DNA from: Rhodospirillaceae bacterium
Lineage (GTDB): Bacteria; Pseudomonadota; Alphaproteobacteria; GCA-2731375
Assembly: GCA_018660265.1 (NCBI GenBank)
Contig: JABJKS010000110.1
Location: forward strand, 1 to 64,000
Length of the DNA stretch: 64,000 nucleotides
Direction: 5' to 3'
Shown here: piece by piece, positions 1 to 8,006 of the stretch
Position numbering within the stretch: position 1 is the first letter of the stretch
Layout of the letters: each line of letters begins with the position of its first letter
The notes under the pieces: model-generated
What the model was told of the DNA's origin: nothing
Seen by the model: only the letters and a program-made list of their open reading frames with translations
Database searches by the model: none
Position numbers and translations under genes: made by a program

Positions 1-133
1 ATCATCGCCGCAAGATAAATGTCCACGGGCCCTAGCATAAAGGGAATGATCTGTTAGGCGGACAAATATTTTTACTCGACGTCGAATTTGCCGCAAACTG
101 GGAAAAATTTGAATTCAATAAAGGATCTCACCC

Positions 134-1177
134 ATGCGGGTATTGACGACAGTTCCACAGCACAATTTGCGCAAAATACCAGGCGTTGTGGCCGAGATTG
201 AGGCCAAGGGTTATGACGGCATTACCACGTTGGAGAACCGCCATGACCCCTTCATGCCCCTGGGCGTGGCGGCGGTGAATAGTGAGCGGGTGCAATTGAC
301 AACGGGGATCGCCATTGCTTTTCTGCGCAGTCCAATGTCCGTCGCCAATATAGGTTGGGATTTACAGGCCGCATCCAACGGCCGCTTTGTTTTGGGTATC
401 GGCAGCCAGGTAAAAGGCCATAACGAGCGAAGGTTTAGTGCGCCATGGAGCCCGCCTGCGCCACGTTTGAGGGAATACGCCCAGGCCCTGCGTGCAATTT
501 GGAATAACTGGAAGACAGGCGAGGCTCTGAATTTTGAGGGGGAACATTATAAATTCACCCTTATGACACCGAATTTCACGCCCGAGGCAATCACAGCCCC
601 CCCACCGCCGATCACCCTGGCTGCGGTTGGCCCCATTATGATGAAGGTCGCGGGTGAGGAATATGACGGCGTCCGGCTGCATCCGTTCTGTAGTCGCAGA
701 TACCTGGAAAACGTTATCGTCCCGCGCCTGGAAAGCGCCATGGCTAATGTGGGGCGACCGCGCGATAAGTTCGAGATTTCAGGCGGCGGCTTCATCGCCA
801 CCGGTGCGACTGACGAGGACGTCGCAAAAATGGTCGAATGGGTGCGTATGCGGATCGGCTTCTATGGTTCCACCCGGGCCTATTGGCCGGTTTTGGCGGA
901 GCATGGCCTGGAGGAGCTGGGCATGAAGCTGAACCATATGTCAAAGACCGACCAGTGGGACAAGATGACGGGGGAAGTAGATGACGATCTGGTGCATCTG
1001 TTCACCGCAGTGGGCCGACATGACGAAATCGCAGGTGCCATCGAAAAACGCTTTGGCGGCCTGTCAGATACCATGACGGACAGTTCATCATCGGAAATAC
1101 GCGGCAGCCTGCCGGCGGGCGTAATCCAGGATATCCAACGCATCCCGTCAAAATTCAAGGGCTACGGAAGCTACTAG
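134..1177 (+). CDS. LLM-class F420-dependent oxidoreductase (TIGR03617-like)
   Basis: A 347-residue TIM-barrel protein of the luciferase-like monooxygenase (LLM) superfamily. The N-terminal MRVLTTVPQ strand, the segment ITTLENRHDPFMPL, and NGRFVLGIGSQVKGHNERRF after the barrel centre match the family represented by mycobacterial MSMEG_2256. Such enzymes use reduced F420 (sometimes FMN) for hydride transfer; the substrate cannot be read from sequence. AAGGA at 121-125 lies 8 bases before the ATG, which supports this start. The gene converges on fbiC, with two hairpin repeats between them. F420 use is inferred from the family and from the adjacent F420 synthesis genes. Confidence 0.88.
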   Translation: MRVLTTVPQHNLRKIPGVVAEIEAKGYDGITTLENRHDPFMPLGVAAVNSERVQLTTGIAIAFLRSPMSVANIGWDLQAASNGRFVLGIGSQVKGHNERRFSAPWSPPAPRLREYAQALRAIWNNWKTGEALNFEGEHYKFTLMTPNFTPEAITAPPPPITLAAVGPIMMKVAGEEYDGVRLHPFCSRRYLENVIVPRLESAMANVGRPRDKFEISGGGFIATGATDEDVAKMVEWVRMRIGFYGSTRAYWPVLAEHGLEELGMKLNHMSKTDQWDKMTGEVDDDLVHLFTAVGRHDEIAGAIEKRFGGLSDTMTDSSSSEIRGSLPAGVIQDIQRIPSKFKGYGSY

Positions 1178-1205
1178 GCCAACGAATCCAATGATCGCCA
1201 CATGG

Positions 1206-1304
1206 CCCTGGATACCCGCGTCAAGCGCGGGTATGACGATTGTAGATTGTTACAGCGGTTCTTTTGCAATTCGTCATTGCCGGACTTGATCCGGCAATCC
1301 AGGG
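1206..1304. repeat. Pair of inverted 33-nt palindromic repeats
   Basis: Two 33-nt units lie at 1206-1238 (plus orientation) and 1272-1304 (minus orientation). Both read CCCTGGAT at one end and ATGACG at the other, but their inner stems differ: 1212-1219 pairs with 1227-1234, and 1276-1284 pairs with 1290-1298. Conserved ends with exchanged but still paired stem bases are typical of dispersed structured palindromic repeats in alphaproteobacterial genomes. They fill the gap between two convergent genes and may stabilise or terminate transcripts from both sides. Neither hairpin is followed by a clear T-run. Confidence 0.75.
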
Positions 1305-1329
1305 TAACTGGCCCATTTGTTTGCAGCGT

Positions 1330-3783
1330 CTAGTCGGAACCGCTGGCTTCCAGGCCGGGGCGTATTAACGGCTGACGGTCGCTGTCGCGTTCGTACTTGC
1401 GGGCCGGATTGTTGATTACATCGGCCAAGGGTGCCGCCTGGAATGAAGCTTGCACCTGACGTTCCGGCGGGGTGCCGTATAATGTGGTGCGCTGAACGGG
1501 GCTGCGATCCAGATCACGGATCAAGGCATCCATGGCATGGGGGGGTAGTTCCTGACCATGTTCGGAACCGGCGGCGCGGGTAATGGTTTCATTCATCAAG
1601 GTGCCGCCCATGTCGTTGACGCCTGCATTCAAAGCCGCCTTGATGCCGTCCCGGCCCATCTTGACCCAGGATGTCTGAATATTTGTGATGTGCGGATGCA
1701 GGGCAAGACGCGCCACGGCATGCATCAACAACGCCTCCCGATAGGTGGGGCCCATGCGGGCGCGGCCTTTTAGATAGATTGGCGCTTCCATATGTACGAA
1801 CGGCAATGGCACCAATTCCGTGAAACCGCCCGTGCGTTTTTGTAGATCCCGTAATCGCAACATATGACGGGCCCAATGAACGGGCCGGTCAACATGACCG
1901 AACATGATCGTTGCCGTGGTGCGGAACCCGACGCCATGGGCAGTCTCCATCACCTCCAACCATTGATCTACCGTCAGCTTGTCTGGGCAGAGCACCCGGC
2001 GGACCTCTTCGTCCAAAATTTCCGCCGCCGTGCCGGGCAATGAACCCAGGCCGGCTGCTTTCAACTGGGTCAGAAATTCGGTCAGTGAAATGCCAAGGGT
2101 CTCAGCCCCTTGATAGACTTCCAGGGGTGAGAAAGCATGGATATGCATTTTTGGTGCAGCAGCTTTTACCGCGCCCAGAATATCCAGATAAGTCTGGCCG
2201 GTATATTCAGGGTGAATGCCGCCCTGCATGCAGACTTCCGTAGCACCTCGATCCCAGGCCTCACCGACCCGACGACCGATTTCATCCAGCGACAAATCAT
2301 AGGGACGGCCGCGCAGGTTCTCGCTCAACTTGCCTTTGGAAAAGGCACAAAATTGGCATTTGAAATAGCAGATGTTGGTATAATTGATATTCCGCACGAC
2401 AACGTAGGAGACATCATCTCCATTGACCTTTTGCCGCAGGCTATCAGCTGCTTGAAGGACGGTGGCCACTTCGCCGCCACGGGCGTCGAACAACCGCGTG
2501 ATCTCGTCCTCATTCAGGTCTTCGCCGTCTGTGGCGCGGGCCAGCAATTTATCAAGCTCCGGCACATGGGGCGAGGCCGTGCTAATCGCCACGGGGGGTG
2601 CCATATCAATGCCCGGCGCCCAGGTGTCCGTGCGCGCCAGACCAGCCGCATCAACCCGGTGCAGAACAGCAGGGACAAAGGCCGGATCCAGCCAACGCTC
2701 TGCCTGTTGCGCATAATTTGGATAGATCGCCAAACGTTCCACAAGATGCTTGCCCTGGCGGGCCGTATCATCGGCCAGTTGGCGTAAATGCGGCCAGGGT
2801 GCCTCCGGGTTCACGTGGTCCGGCGTGACGGGGGAAACACCGCCCCAATCATCAATGCCTGCATCGATCAGGCTGGGGCTGTCGCCGGGGCTAAGATTTG
2901 GCGGCGCTTGAATGTGCATTTCAGGGCCAAATATCAGACGCGCCACGGCAATGCTCCAGCGCAACTCGTCTATGGGTGCATCGGGCCAGTCGGCCATGCG
3001 GGTATCATCTTTGGCGCGAAAATTTTGCACGATGATTTCCTGGATGTGACCATATTGTTCATGCAGATCACGGATCGCCAATAACGCCTCTACCCGTTCT
3101 TCCCGAGTCTCGCCAATGCCGATTAGGATACCCGTCGTAAACGGTATCGCCAGTTTGCCCGCCGCTTCAATCGTGGCCAGGCGCACCTTTGGGTCCTTGT
3201 CGGGCGAGCCATGATGACAGGCACCTTTTTCCATCAGGCGCGGTGATATGCTCTCCAGCATGATGCCTTGGGAAATTGACACCTCACGCAGAGAGGCCAA
3301 TTCGCCCTCATTCATCACGCCTGGGTTCAGGTGCGGGAACAAACCCGTTTCCTCGAACACCAGCAAAGCCATGGCGCGCAAATAATCCAGGGTGGTTTCA
3401 TAGCCCAATTCGGCCAGTTCTTCGCGCGCCACGCGATAGCGCAATTCCGGCTTATCGCCCAGGGTGAACAGCGCTTCGTTACAGCCGGCTTCGGCACCGG
3501 CGCGGGCGATTTCCAGTACTTCATCAGGCATCATGAAGGCCCGCTGTCCACGCCTGGGCGGATGGGCAAAGGTGCAATAATGGCAAACATCGCGGCACAG
3601 CTGGGTCAGGGGTATGAAAACTTTACGGGAATAGCTGATCGTGCGACCGTGCCCCTTGTCGCGCAGGCTGGCGGCTTTTTTTTGTAAGCCGGTCAGGTCT
3701 GTTGCATGGACAAGCGCCAGGGCCTCGTCTCGGTCGGGGTTCCGCTGGCCCACCCAGGCCGCTATGTTCAACTCAGACGCCAT
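1330..3783 (-). CDS. fbiC: Bifunctional FO synthase FbiC (CofG-CofH fusion)
   Basis: FbiC makes the deazaflavin chromophore FO (7,8-didemethyl-8-hydroxy-5-deazariboflavin) from tyrosine and the pyrimidine 5-amino-6-ribitylaminouracil. Two radical-SAM modules are visible. The N-terminal CofG half has the cluster motif CRDVCHYC near residue 65, and the C-terminal CofH half has CYFKCQFC in its first third. The length, about 817 residues, fits the fused bacterial/actinobacterial form rather than separate archaeal CofG and CofH. A start 39 bases upstream (3822) is possible but overlaps cofC. The ATG at 3783 has AAGGGG about 9 bases upstream and opens MASELN. It is the last gene of a minus-strand npdG-cofE-cofD-cofC-fbiC run. 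Confidence 0.95.
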   Translation of the reverse strand: MASELNIAAWVGQRNPDRDEALALVHATDLTGLQKKAASLRDKGHGRTISYSRKVFIPLTQLCRDVCHYCTFAHPPRRGQRAFMMPDEVLEIARAGAEAGCNEALFTLGDKPELRYRVAREELAELGYETTLDYLRAMALLVFEETGLFPHLNPGVMNEGELASLREVSISQGIMLESISPRLMEKGACHHGSPDKDPKVRLATIEAAGKLAIPFTTGILIGIGETREERVEALLAIRDLHEQYGHIQEIIVQNFRAKDDTRMADWPDAPIDELRWSIAVARLIFGPEMHIQAPPNLSPGDSPSLIDAGIDDWGGVSPVTPDHVNPEAPWPHLRQLADDTARQGKHLVERLAIYPNYAQQAERWLDPAFVPAVLHRVDAAGLARTDTWAPGIDMAPPVAISTASPHVPELDKLLARATDGEDLNEDEITRLFDARGGEVATVLQAADSLRQKVNGDDVSYVVVRNINYTNICYFKCQFCAFSKGKLSENLRGRPYDLSLDEIGRRVGEAWDRGATEVCMQGGIHPEYTGQTYLDILGAVKAAAPKMHIHAFSPLEVYQGAETLGISLTEFLTQLKAAGLGSLPGTAAEILDEEVRRVLCPDKLTVDQWLEVMETAHGVGFRTTATIMFGHVDRPVHWARHMLRLRDLQKRTGGFTELVPLPFVHMEAPIYLKGRARMGPTYREALLMHAVARLALHPHITNIQTSWVKMGRDGIKAALNAGVNDMGGTLMNETITRAAGSEHGQELPPHAMDALIRDLDRSPVQRTTLYGTPPERQVQASFQAAPLADVINNPARKYERDSDRQPLIRPGLEASGSD

Positions 3784-3805
3784 TCCAATTCTACCCCTTA
3801 GCCCC

Positions 3806-4462
3806 TTATCCCTTGAGCACACGGGCCGCGATGCCCGAGGCTTTCAGGTACTGTAAACTGCCGCAATCTCCGGCGCCGACCCTATCCCCGGTACAAAACA
3901 GCCGCAGATCAGCGGCTGTGTCAATATCCAAAGCGAAACCGGCCAATTCCAATATGGTCGGCTCCACCCCATGATCCCGCAACATTTGACAATGCCGATT
4001 GAAACTATCGGGGCCAAAGGCCGGTTGCAACAGGTCTGGCGGCCACAGGGCCAAGCAATTTGTCCCATCCCGGTCACGTGACGGCACCACGCAGGCGCCT
4101 GGTGCCGATATTTGCGCATTGGCAATTTGGCCGACTTCATCAGGCGTAATCAGAGGCACATCGCCGGGCACATGCATCATTGCCGCGATGCCTTCCCCCG
4201 CTAATGTCTGGCCTGCCTGGGCTACTGCCGCGCTATAGCCACCTGCCCCTCTTTCGGACATCACCCGCACGCCCTGCCAGCGCGCCTCGTTCAGTACTTT
4301 TTCGTCACTACTGATGACCACGACGCCATCCAGGGCACCCAGCGCGTTCAGAACATCGCGCAACATATGTTCCGCCAATTGGCTGCGTTCCTCGGGCGAC
4401 AGCACATCCGCCAGACGTTGTTTGGGAGAGGAAAACCCCTTGATGGGCACCACCGCCCACAT
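3806..4462 (-). CDS. cofC: 2-phospho-L-lactate/PEP guanylyltransferase CofC (FbiD)
   Basis: A 218-residue nucleotidyltransferase that activates a three-carbon phosphoacid (2-phospholactate, phosphoenolpyruvate or 3-phosphoglycerate, depending on lineage) with GTP for transfer to FO. The N-terminal VPIKGFSSPKQRLA, the acidic metal site HVPGDVPL, DRDGTNCL and FGPDSFNRH are CofC/FbiD signatures. Which phosphoacid is used cannot be decided by eye. The start overlaps the cofD stop by one base (TAATG arrangement), which suggests translational coupling. Confidence 0.93.
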   Translation of the reverse strand: MWAVVPIKGFSSPKQRLADVLSPEERSQLAEHMLRDVLNALGALDGVVVISSDEKVLNEARWQGVRVMSERGAGGYSAAVAQAGQTLAGEGIAAMMHVPGDVPLITPDEVGQIANAQISAPGACVVPSRDRDGTNCLALWPPDLLQPAFGPDSFNRHCQMLRDHGVEPTILELAGFALDIDTAADLRLFCTGDRVGAGDCGSLQYLKASGIAARVLKG

Positions 4463-5415
4463 TAGCTGCGACAGCTTTCGGCAAAGGCCAGAACATCACG
4501 GGCTAGTTCTTCCCGATCAGCAAGGCTTTGCATCACGGTTTTGCTCACCAATGGCTTGATACCCAGGGCGGCAACCGTATCCGCCTGATCCGCATCACTA
4601 TGGTCGAGGATAAAACCGTCCAGCAAATCGCCGTAATGTTCCGCCACGGCCAAGGCCGTGGACGGCATGCCCAATTCCGCCATCATCTTCGCTGCCGGGC
4701 CCTTGATCGCCATACCCGCGACGATGGGCGAGACAGCAATAATCGGTGCGTCGGCAACTTTCATAGCCTCCCGCACACCCGACAACGACAAAATGGGGTC
4801 AATACTGACAAATGGATTAGACGGGGTGATGATAATCGCCTGCAAATCCGCGTCTGCCAGCGTGGCCATGAATTCCCGTTGCGGCTTTGCCGTCGCAATA
4901 CCGTTGAAATCAAAGCCGGTGACCACCGGTTCACAACGGTCGCGGACAAAATAATGTTGAAAGGCCAAGGCACCATCTGGGGTCTGTACCATGGTCCGCA
5001 CGGGATCATTGGTCATTGGGACCAGATGAGTGGTAAGGTCCAGGCTGGAAGTAATGGCTCTCGTAAAATCAGACAGGCTATCACCTTTTGCCAAAGCCTG
5101 GGTACGCAGCACATGCAAGGCCAGATCACGGTCACCAAGGTTGAACCAATTTTCGCCGCCAAATTCACCTAGCGCTTCCATAAAGCGCCACCCTTCATCG
5201 GCCCGGCCCCAGCCCTTCACCTCGTCGTTCAATCCGGCAAGGGCATAGGTGTTCGAATCCAGGTCCGGGCAAATGGTCAGGCCGAGATGTTCGAAATCAT
5301 CACCGACATTGGCGACCACCAGCAGCCTGTCGCCCAGGTCCAGACGGCTAAGGCCCAAGGCCAGTTTGGCACCACCCACGCCACCAGATAACGCAATGAT
5401 CTTATGATCGCCCAT
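4462..5415 (-). CDS. cofD: 2-phospho-L-lactate transferase CofD (FbiA)
   Basis: CofD/FbiA transfers the phosphoacid moiety from the CofC product to FO, giving F420-0 or dehydro-F420-0. At 317 residues it has the family length. The N-terminal ALSGGVGGAKLALGL loop and VANVGDDFEHLGLTICPDLD are diagnostic, followed by NWFNLGDRDLALHVLRT and IITPSNPFVSIDPIL. The start overlaps the cofE stop by one base and the end overlaps the cofC start by one base, so all three are probably translated as a coupled unit. Confidence 0.95.
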   Translation of the reverse strand: MGDHKIIALSGGVGGAKLALGLSRLDLGDRLLVVANVGDDFEHLGLTICPDLDSNTYALAGLNDEVKGWGRADEGWRFMEALGEFGGENWFNLGDRDLALHVLRTQALAKGDSLSDFTRAITSSLDLTTHLVPMTNDPVRTMVQTPDGALAFQHYFVRDRCEPVVTGFDFNGIATAKPQREFMATLADADLQAIIITPSNPFVSIDPILSLSGVREAMKVADAPIIAVSPIVAGMAIKGPAAKMMAELGMPSTALAVAEHYGDLLDGFILDHSDADQADTVAALGIKPLVSKTVMQSLADREELARDVLAFAESCRS

Positions 5416-6185
5416 CAGCGAAACATATCCTGTTCAGCTGGTCTTGGTAACGCATCGGCACCCATATCCGAGTCTGGGAAGCTGACACCACGGATAACCA
5501 CCACAGGCTGGCCTTCATTGCCCTGCCCCTGCAAGATAGAGGCTGCGGAGGAAAGCTCATCCGCCAGCCCAACTTCGCTGACCATGAGTTCACGGCCATA
5601 CAGGTCCGGCTCGCCCCGCAGGTCCCATAATGCGGGCAGGCCCGCCGAACCAATCGCCAAACCCGTCGTGCCCTGACGCCAGGCCCGGCCAACGGAATCG
5701 TTGATGACGACGGCTACATCAACACCATATCGTTCTCCCAGGGCATGCCGCAACTTACGGCAATCATCATCCGGATCAACGGGTAGCAGCAGAACATGTT
5801 CCGAACCATCCGCCTGTTCCACATTGGAGGCATCAATGCCTGCATTGGCCATGACGATGCCCAAACGGTGCGCTACCACCAAAACGCCGGGACGTTTGCC
5901 GACAATATCAACGGATTCATCCAGAACCAATTGCACCTGGCGGGGGTCTTTATCCACTTCAACCGCCAATGCTTCCGCCTCAGCCGAGGGGGTAATATCG
6001 CGCAGATCAAATATCCGGCCATTGGCCTTGGAGACGATTTTTTGGGCCAGGACCAGGATGTCGCCGGCTTTTAGGGTTTCGTCAGCGCGGACCAAGCCTT
6101 GAGAAATCATCTCGACCAGATCATCGCCCGGCTGCACCATCGGCATACCGGGCAAGGCAAACAATTGCATGCGGGAGGTCTTCAT
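5415..6185 (-). CDS. cofE: F420-0:L-glutamate ligase CofE
   Basis: CofE adds the gamma-linked glutamate tail to F420-0 using GTP. Family motifs seen are LVLAQKIVSKANGR, MANAGIDASNV, LLLPVDPDDDCRKLR and VVINDSVGRAWRQGTTGLAIG. At 256 residues it is the ligase domain alone. The C-terminal FMN/nitroreductase domain found in mycobacterial FbiB, which reduces dehydro-F420-0, is absent, so that step must be done by another protein or is not needed here. No good ribosome site is visible before the ATG at 6185; a second ATG at 6170 is possible. Confidence 0.93.
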   Translation of the reverse strand: MKTSRMQLFALPGMPMVQPGDDLVEMISQGLVRADETLKAGDILVLAQKIVSKANGRIFDLRDITPSAEAEALAVEVDKDPRQVQLVLDESVDIVGKRPGVLVVAHRLGIVMANAGIDASNVEQADGSEHVLLLPVDPDDDCRKLRHALGERYGVDVAVVINDSVGRAWRQGTTGLAIGSAGLPALWDLRGEPDLYGRELMVSEVGLADELSSAASILQGQGNEGQPVVVIRGVSFPDSDMGADALPRPAEQDMFR

Positions 6186-6191
6186 CGGGTT

Positions 6192-6881
6192 CTAGTGCTC
6201 ACCACTGTTCGCCGAACCCGGTGTCCCGGTAATCCGAATGCCGGCACCAGCGATCTTATAGCGGTTGTTCATGAAAATGAGGGCTGAGGTCAAGGCCTCG
6301 GCAACAACGGAATTGTCGATCCGGCCAGCATGCCAGGCCCGCATAGAGGCATCTTCTGCCAAACCAACGACAATTTCCCGTGCCTCGGGATCGTTGCCGC
6401 AGACCAGGATATCGCAATCAATATCATGCGCCAGATCCGTCAAATGATCAGCCGCGACATTCTGAAAGGCGGAAACAACCCTAACGCCATCGCCCAGGAA
6501 AACCTGCGCGCCTTTGCCCGCGGAACCATGTTCGGGCAAATGTACGGTACGCACTTTCGGCGGCATCAAAGGCACGGTCACATCGACCATAATCTTGCCC
6601 TGACAGCCCGGCTTGATGGCTTCCAACATAGGGGCCTGATTGGAAAACGGCACGGTCAATACGATGATTTCCGCCGCCGCCGCCGCCTCACTGTTTTCCA
6701 GTCCGCTAACTGTCGCGTCAGGGGCAAGGTCGGCCAGTCGGGCAGCGCCCTTATCGGCACTGTCCTGGGCCCGGGAGCCAATGATGATGCTGTGTCCGGC
6801 AGTGGCCCAACGCAGTGCCAAGCCAAAGCCCAGCGCCCCCGTACCGCCGATTACGGCGATGGTATGTTTCGTCTCTGTCAT
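6192..6881 (-). CDS. npdG: NADPH-dependent F420 reductase NpdG
   Basis: A 229-residue Rossmann protein that moves hydride between NADPH and F420, here most likely charging F420 for the neighbouring LLM enzymes. The glycine-rich AVIGGTGALGFGLALRWA, IIIGSRAQDSA (NADP phosphate-binding SR), IIVLTVPFSNQ and VVSAFQNVAADHL fit the TIGR01915 NpdG/Fno family. The AGGAAG ribosome site 7 bases before the ATG confirms the start. It is spaced 6 bases from cofE and reads into the F420 synthesis genes, so supply and reduction of the cofactor are probably co-expressed. Confidence 0.9.
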   Translation of the reverse strand: MTETKHTIAVIGGTGALGFGLALRWATAGHSIIIGSRAQDSADKGAARLADLAPDATVSGLENSEAAAAAEIIVLTVPFSNQAPMLEAIKPGCQGKIMVDVTVPLMPPKVRTVHLPEHGSAGKGAQVFLGDGVRVVSAFQNVAADHLTDLAHDIDCDILVCGNDPEAREIVVGLAEDASMRAWHAGRIDNSVVAEALTSALIFMNNRYKIAGAGIRITGTPGSANSGEH

Positions 6882-6908
6882 TAAATCTTCCTAAGTTGGA
6901 TGAGCCCG

Positions 6909-7862
6909 TTACGTATTGGTTAGCACATCGTCGGTCAGCCAGGCGATATTATCCAGTATCTGATTAATCTCCCGGCCACCGACGGAGAAGACAATCGTTT
7001 CTACCCCTTCTTTGGCGAAGCTGCCAATATCATCGCGAATAGCCTCCGCCGTGCCCGTGAAAATCCGCCGCTCCCCTTCAGGACCAACCCGGGCCTTACG
7101 GTCGACGGGATAGAACGCCAAATAGGCCCGATGGATCGCGCCGCCATCGCGGCCCAGCTTGTCCGCCTCCTCATTCAGGCGGGCGGAGCCTTTGGCGTAG
7201 CGTTCAGGTGTGTCGAGTAGGTGTTGGGGATTATGGTTGGATGGATACCAGCCGTCCCCGACACGGGCGGTACGGCGGATTGCAGCACCGCCTTCGCCGC
7301 CGATCCAAATAGGCGGATGGGGTTTCTGCACCGGCTTCGGCTCAAACACCACGTTATCGAATTGTACGTAGTCGCCGCTCATGGCGGGTTTGTCTTCTGT
7401 CCACAGGGATTTAAAGGCAGCGATATATTCATCCGTGACCTTACCCCGTTCGCTGAACGGCGGCACGCCCATAGCATCCGCTTCCTCCTGCATCCAACCG
7501 GCACCACAGCCAACCGTCAGACGCCCACCGGAAAGCACTTCAACCGTGGCCAGCATCTTGGCTGCCAGCACGGCGGGGCGATACGGCACCACCATGACGG
7601 AGGTCAATAACCGGATTCGGTTCGTGGCCGCCGCAATAAAGGATGCAGCGGTGACCAGTTCCAAACACTCCCCCACCGCAGCACCCGGCCAGACACCGTT
7701 GTCGCTGTAGGGATAGGCCGAATTGATATCACCAGGGACGACCACATGATCGTTGATACCGATCATATCCAAACCACCGTTTTCTGCCGCCTGGGCCATT
7801 GCTGTCAGCCCCGGCGCACGGCCACCCGGTCCCCGGGCCATGATCATCATACCGAATTGCAT
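6909..7862 (-). CDS. LLM-class F420-dependent oxidoreductase (TIGR03619-like)
   Basis: A 317-residue luciferase-like barrel protein. Features seen are the opening MQFGMMIMARGPGG, GINDHVVVPGDINSAYPYSDNG, LSGGRLTVGCGAGWMQEEADAMGV and PHPPIWIGGEGGAAIRRTARVGDGWYP, all typical of the large F420-linked LLM families (TIGR03619 group). The substrate is unknown. It is the first gene of the minus-strand F420 run, 27 bases upstream of npdG. It diverges from another LLM gene across a 144-base gap. A fourth LLM gene at 62471-63334 resembles it closely in layout. Confidence 0.87.
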   Translation of the reverse strand: MQFGMMIMARGPGGRAPGLTAMAQAAENGGLDMIGINDHVVVPGDINSAYPYSDNGVWPGAAVGECLELVTAASFIAAATNRIRLLTSVMVVPYRPAVLAAKMLATVEVLSGGRLTVGCGAGWMQEEADAMGVPPFSERGKVTDEYIAAFKSLWTEDKPAMSGDYVQFDNVVFEPKPVQKPHPPIWIGGEGGAAIRRTARVGDGWYPSNHNPQHLLDTPERYAKGSARLNEEADKLGRDGGAIHRAYLAFYPVDRKARVGPEGERRIFTGTAEAIRDDIGSFAKEGVETIVFSVGGREINQILDNIAWLTDDVLTNT

Positions 7863-7930
7863 TGCTGGTACCTATGCCTGTAAAAATTCACACAGTTGGC
7901 AGATTAGCAACTCAACGCGACGATTGGTAC

Positions 7931-7946
7931 TAGGCGTAACAGCCTA
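7931..7946. promoter_or_regulatory. Inverted repeat in divergent LLM/LLM promoter gap
   Basis: TAGGC at 7931-7935 and GCCTA at 7942-7946 form a 5-bp inverted repeat with a 6-base spacer. It lies in the middle of the 144-base gap between two divergently transcribed LLM genes, where both promoters must be. It could be an operator for a dimeric regulator, but no regulator gene is adjacent and the arms are short. Confidence 0.25.
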
Positions 7947-8006
7947 CAACGGATAAATTAGCTGAAATTCGTCTTATTTTGTCATTTGAACGGAAAGGTT
8001 AGCGGC

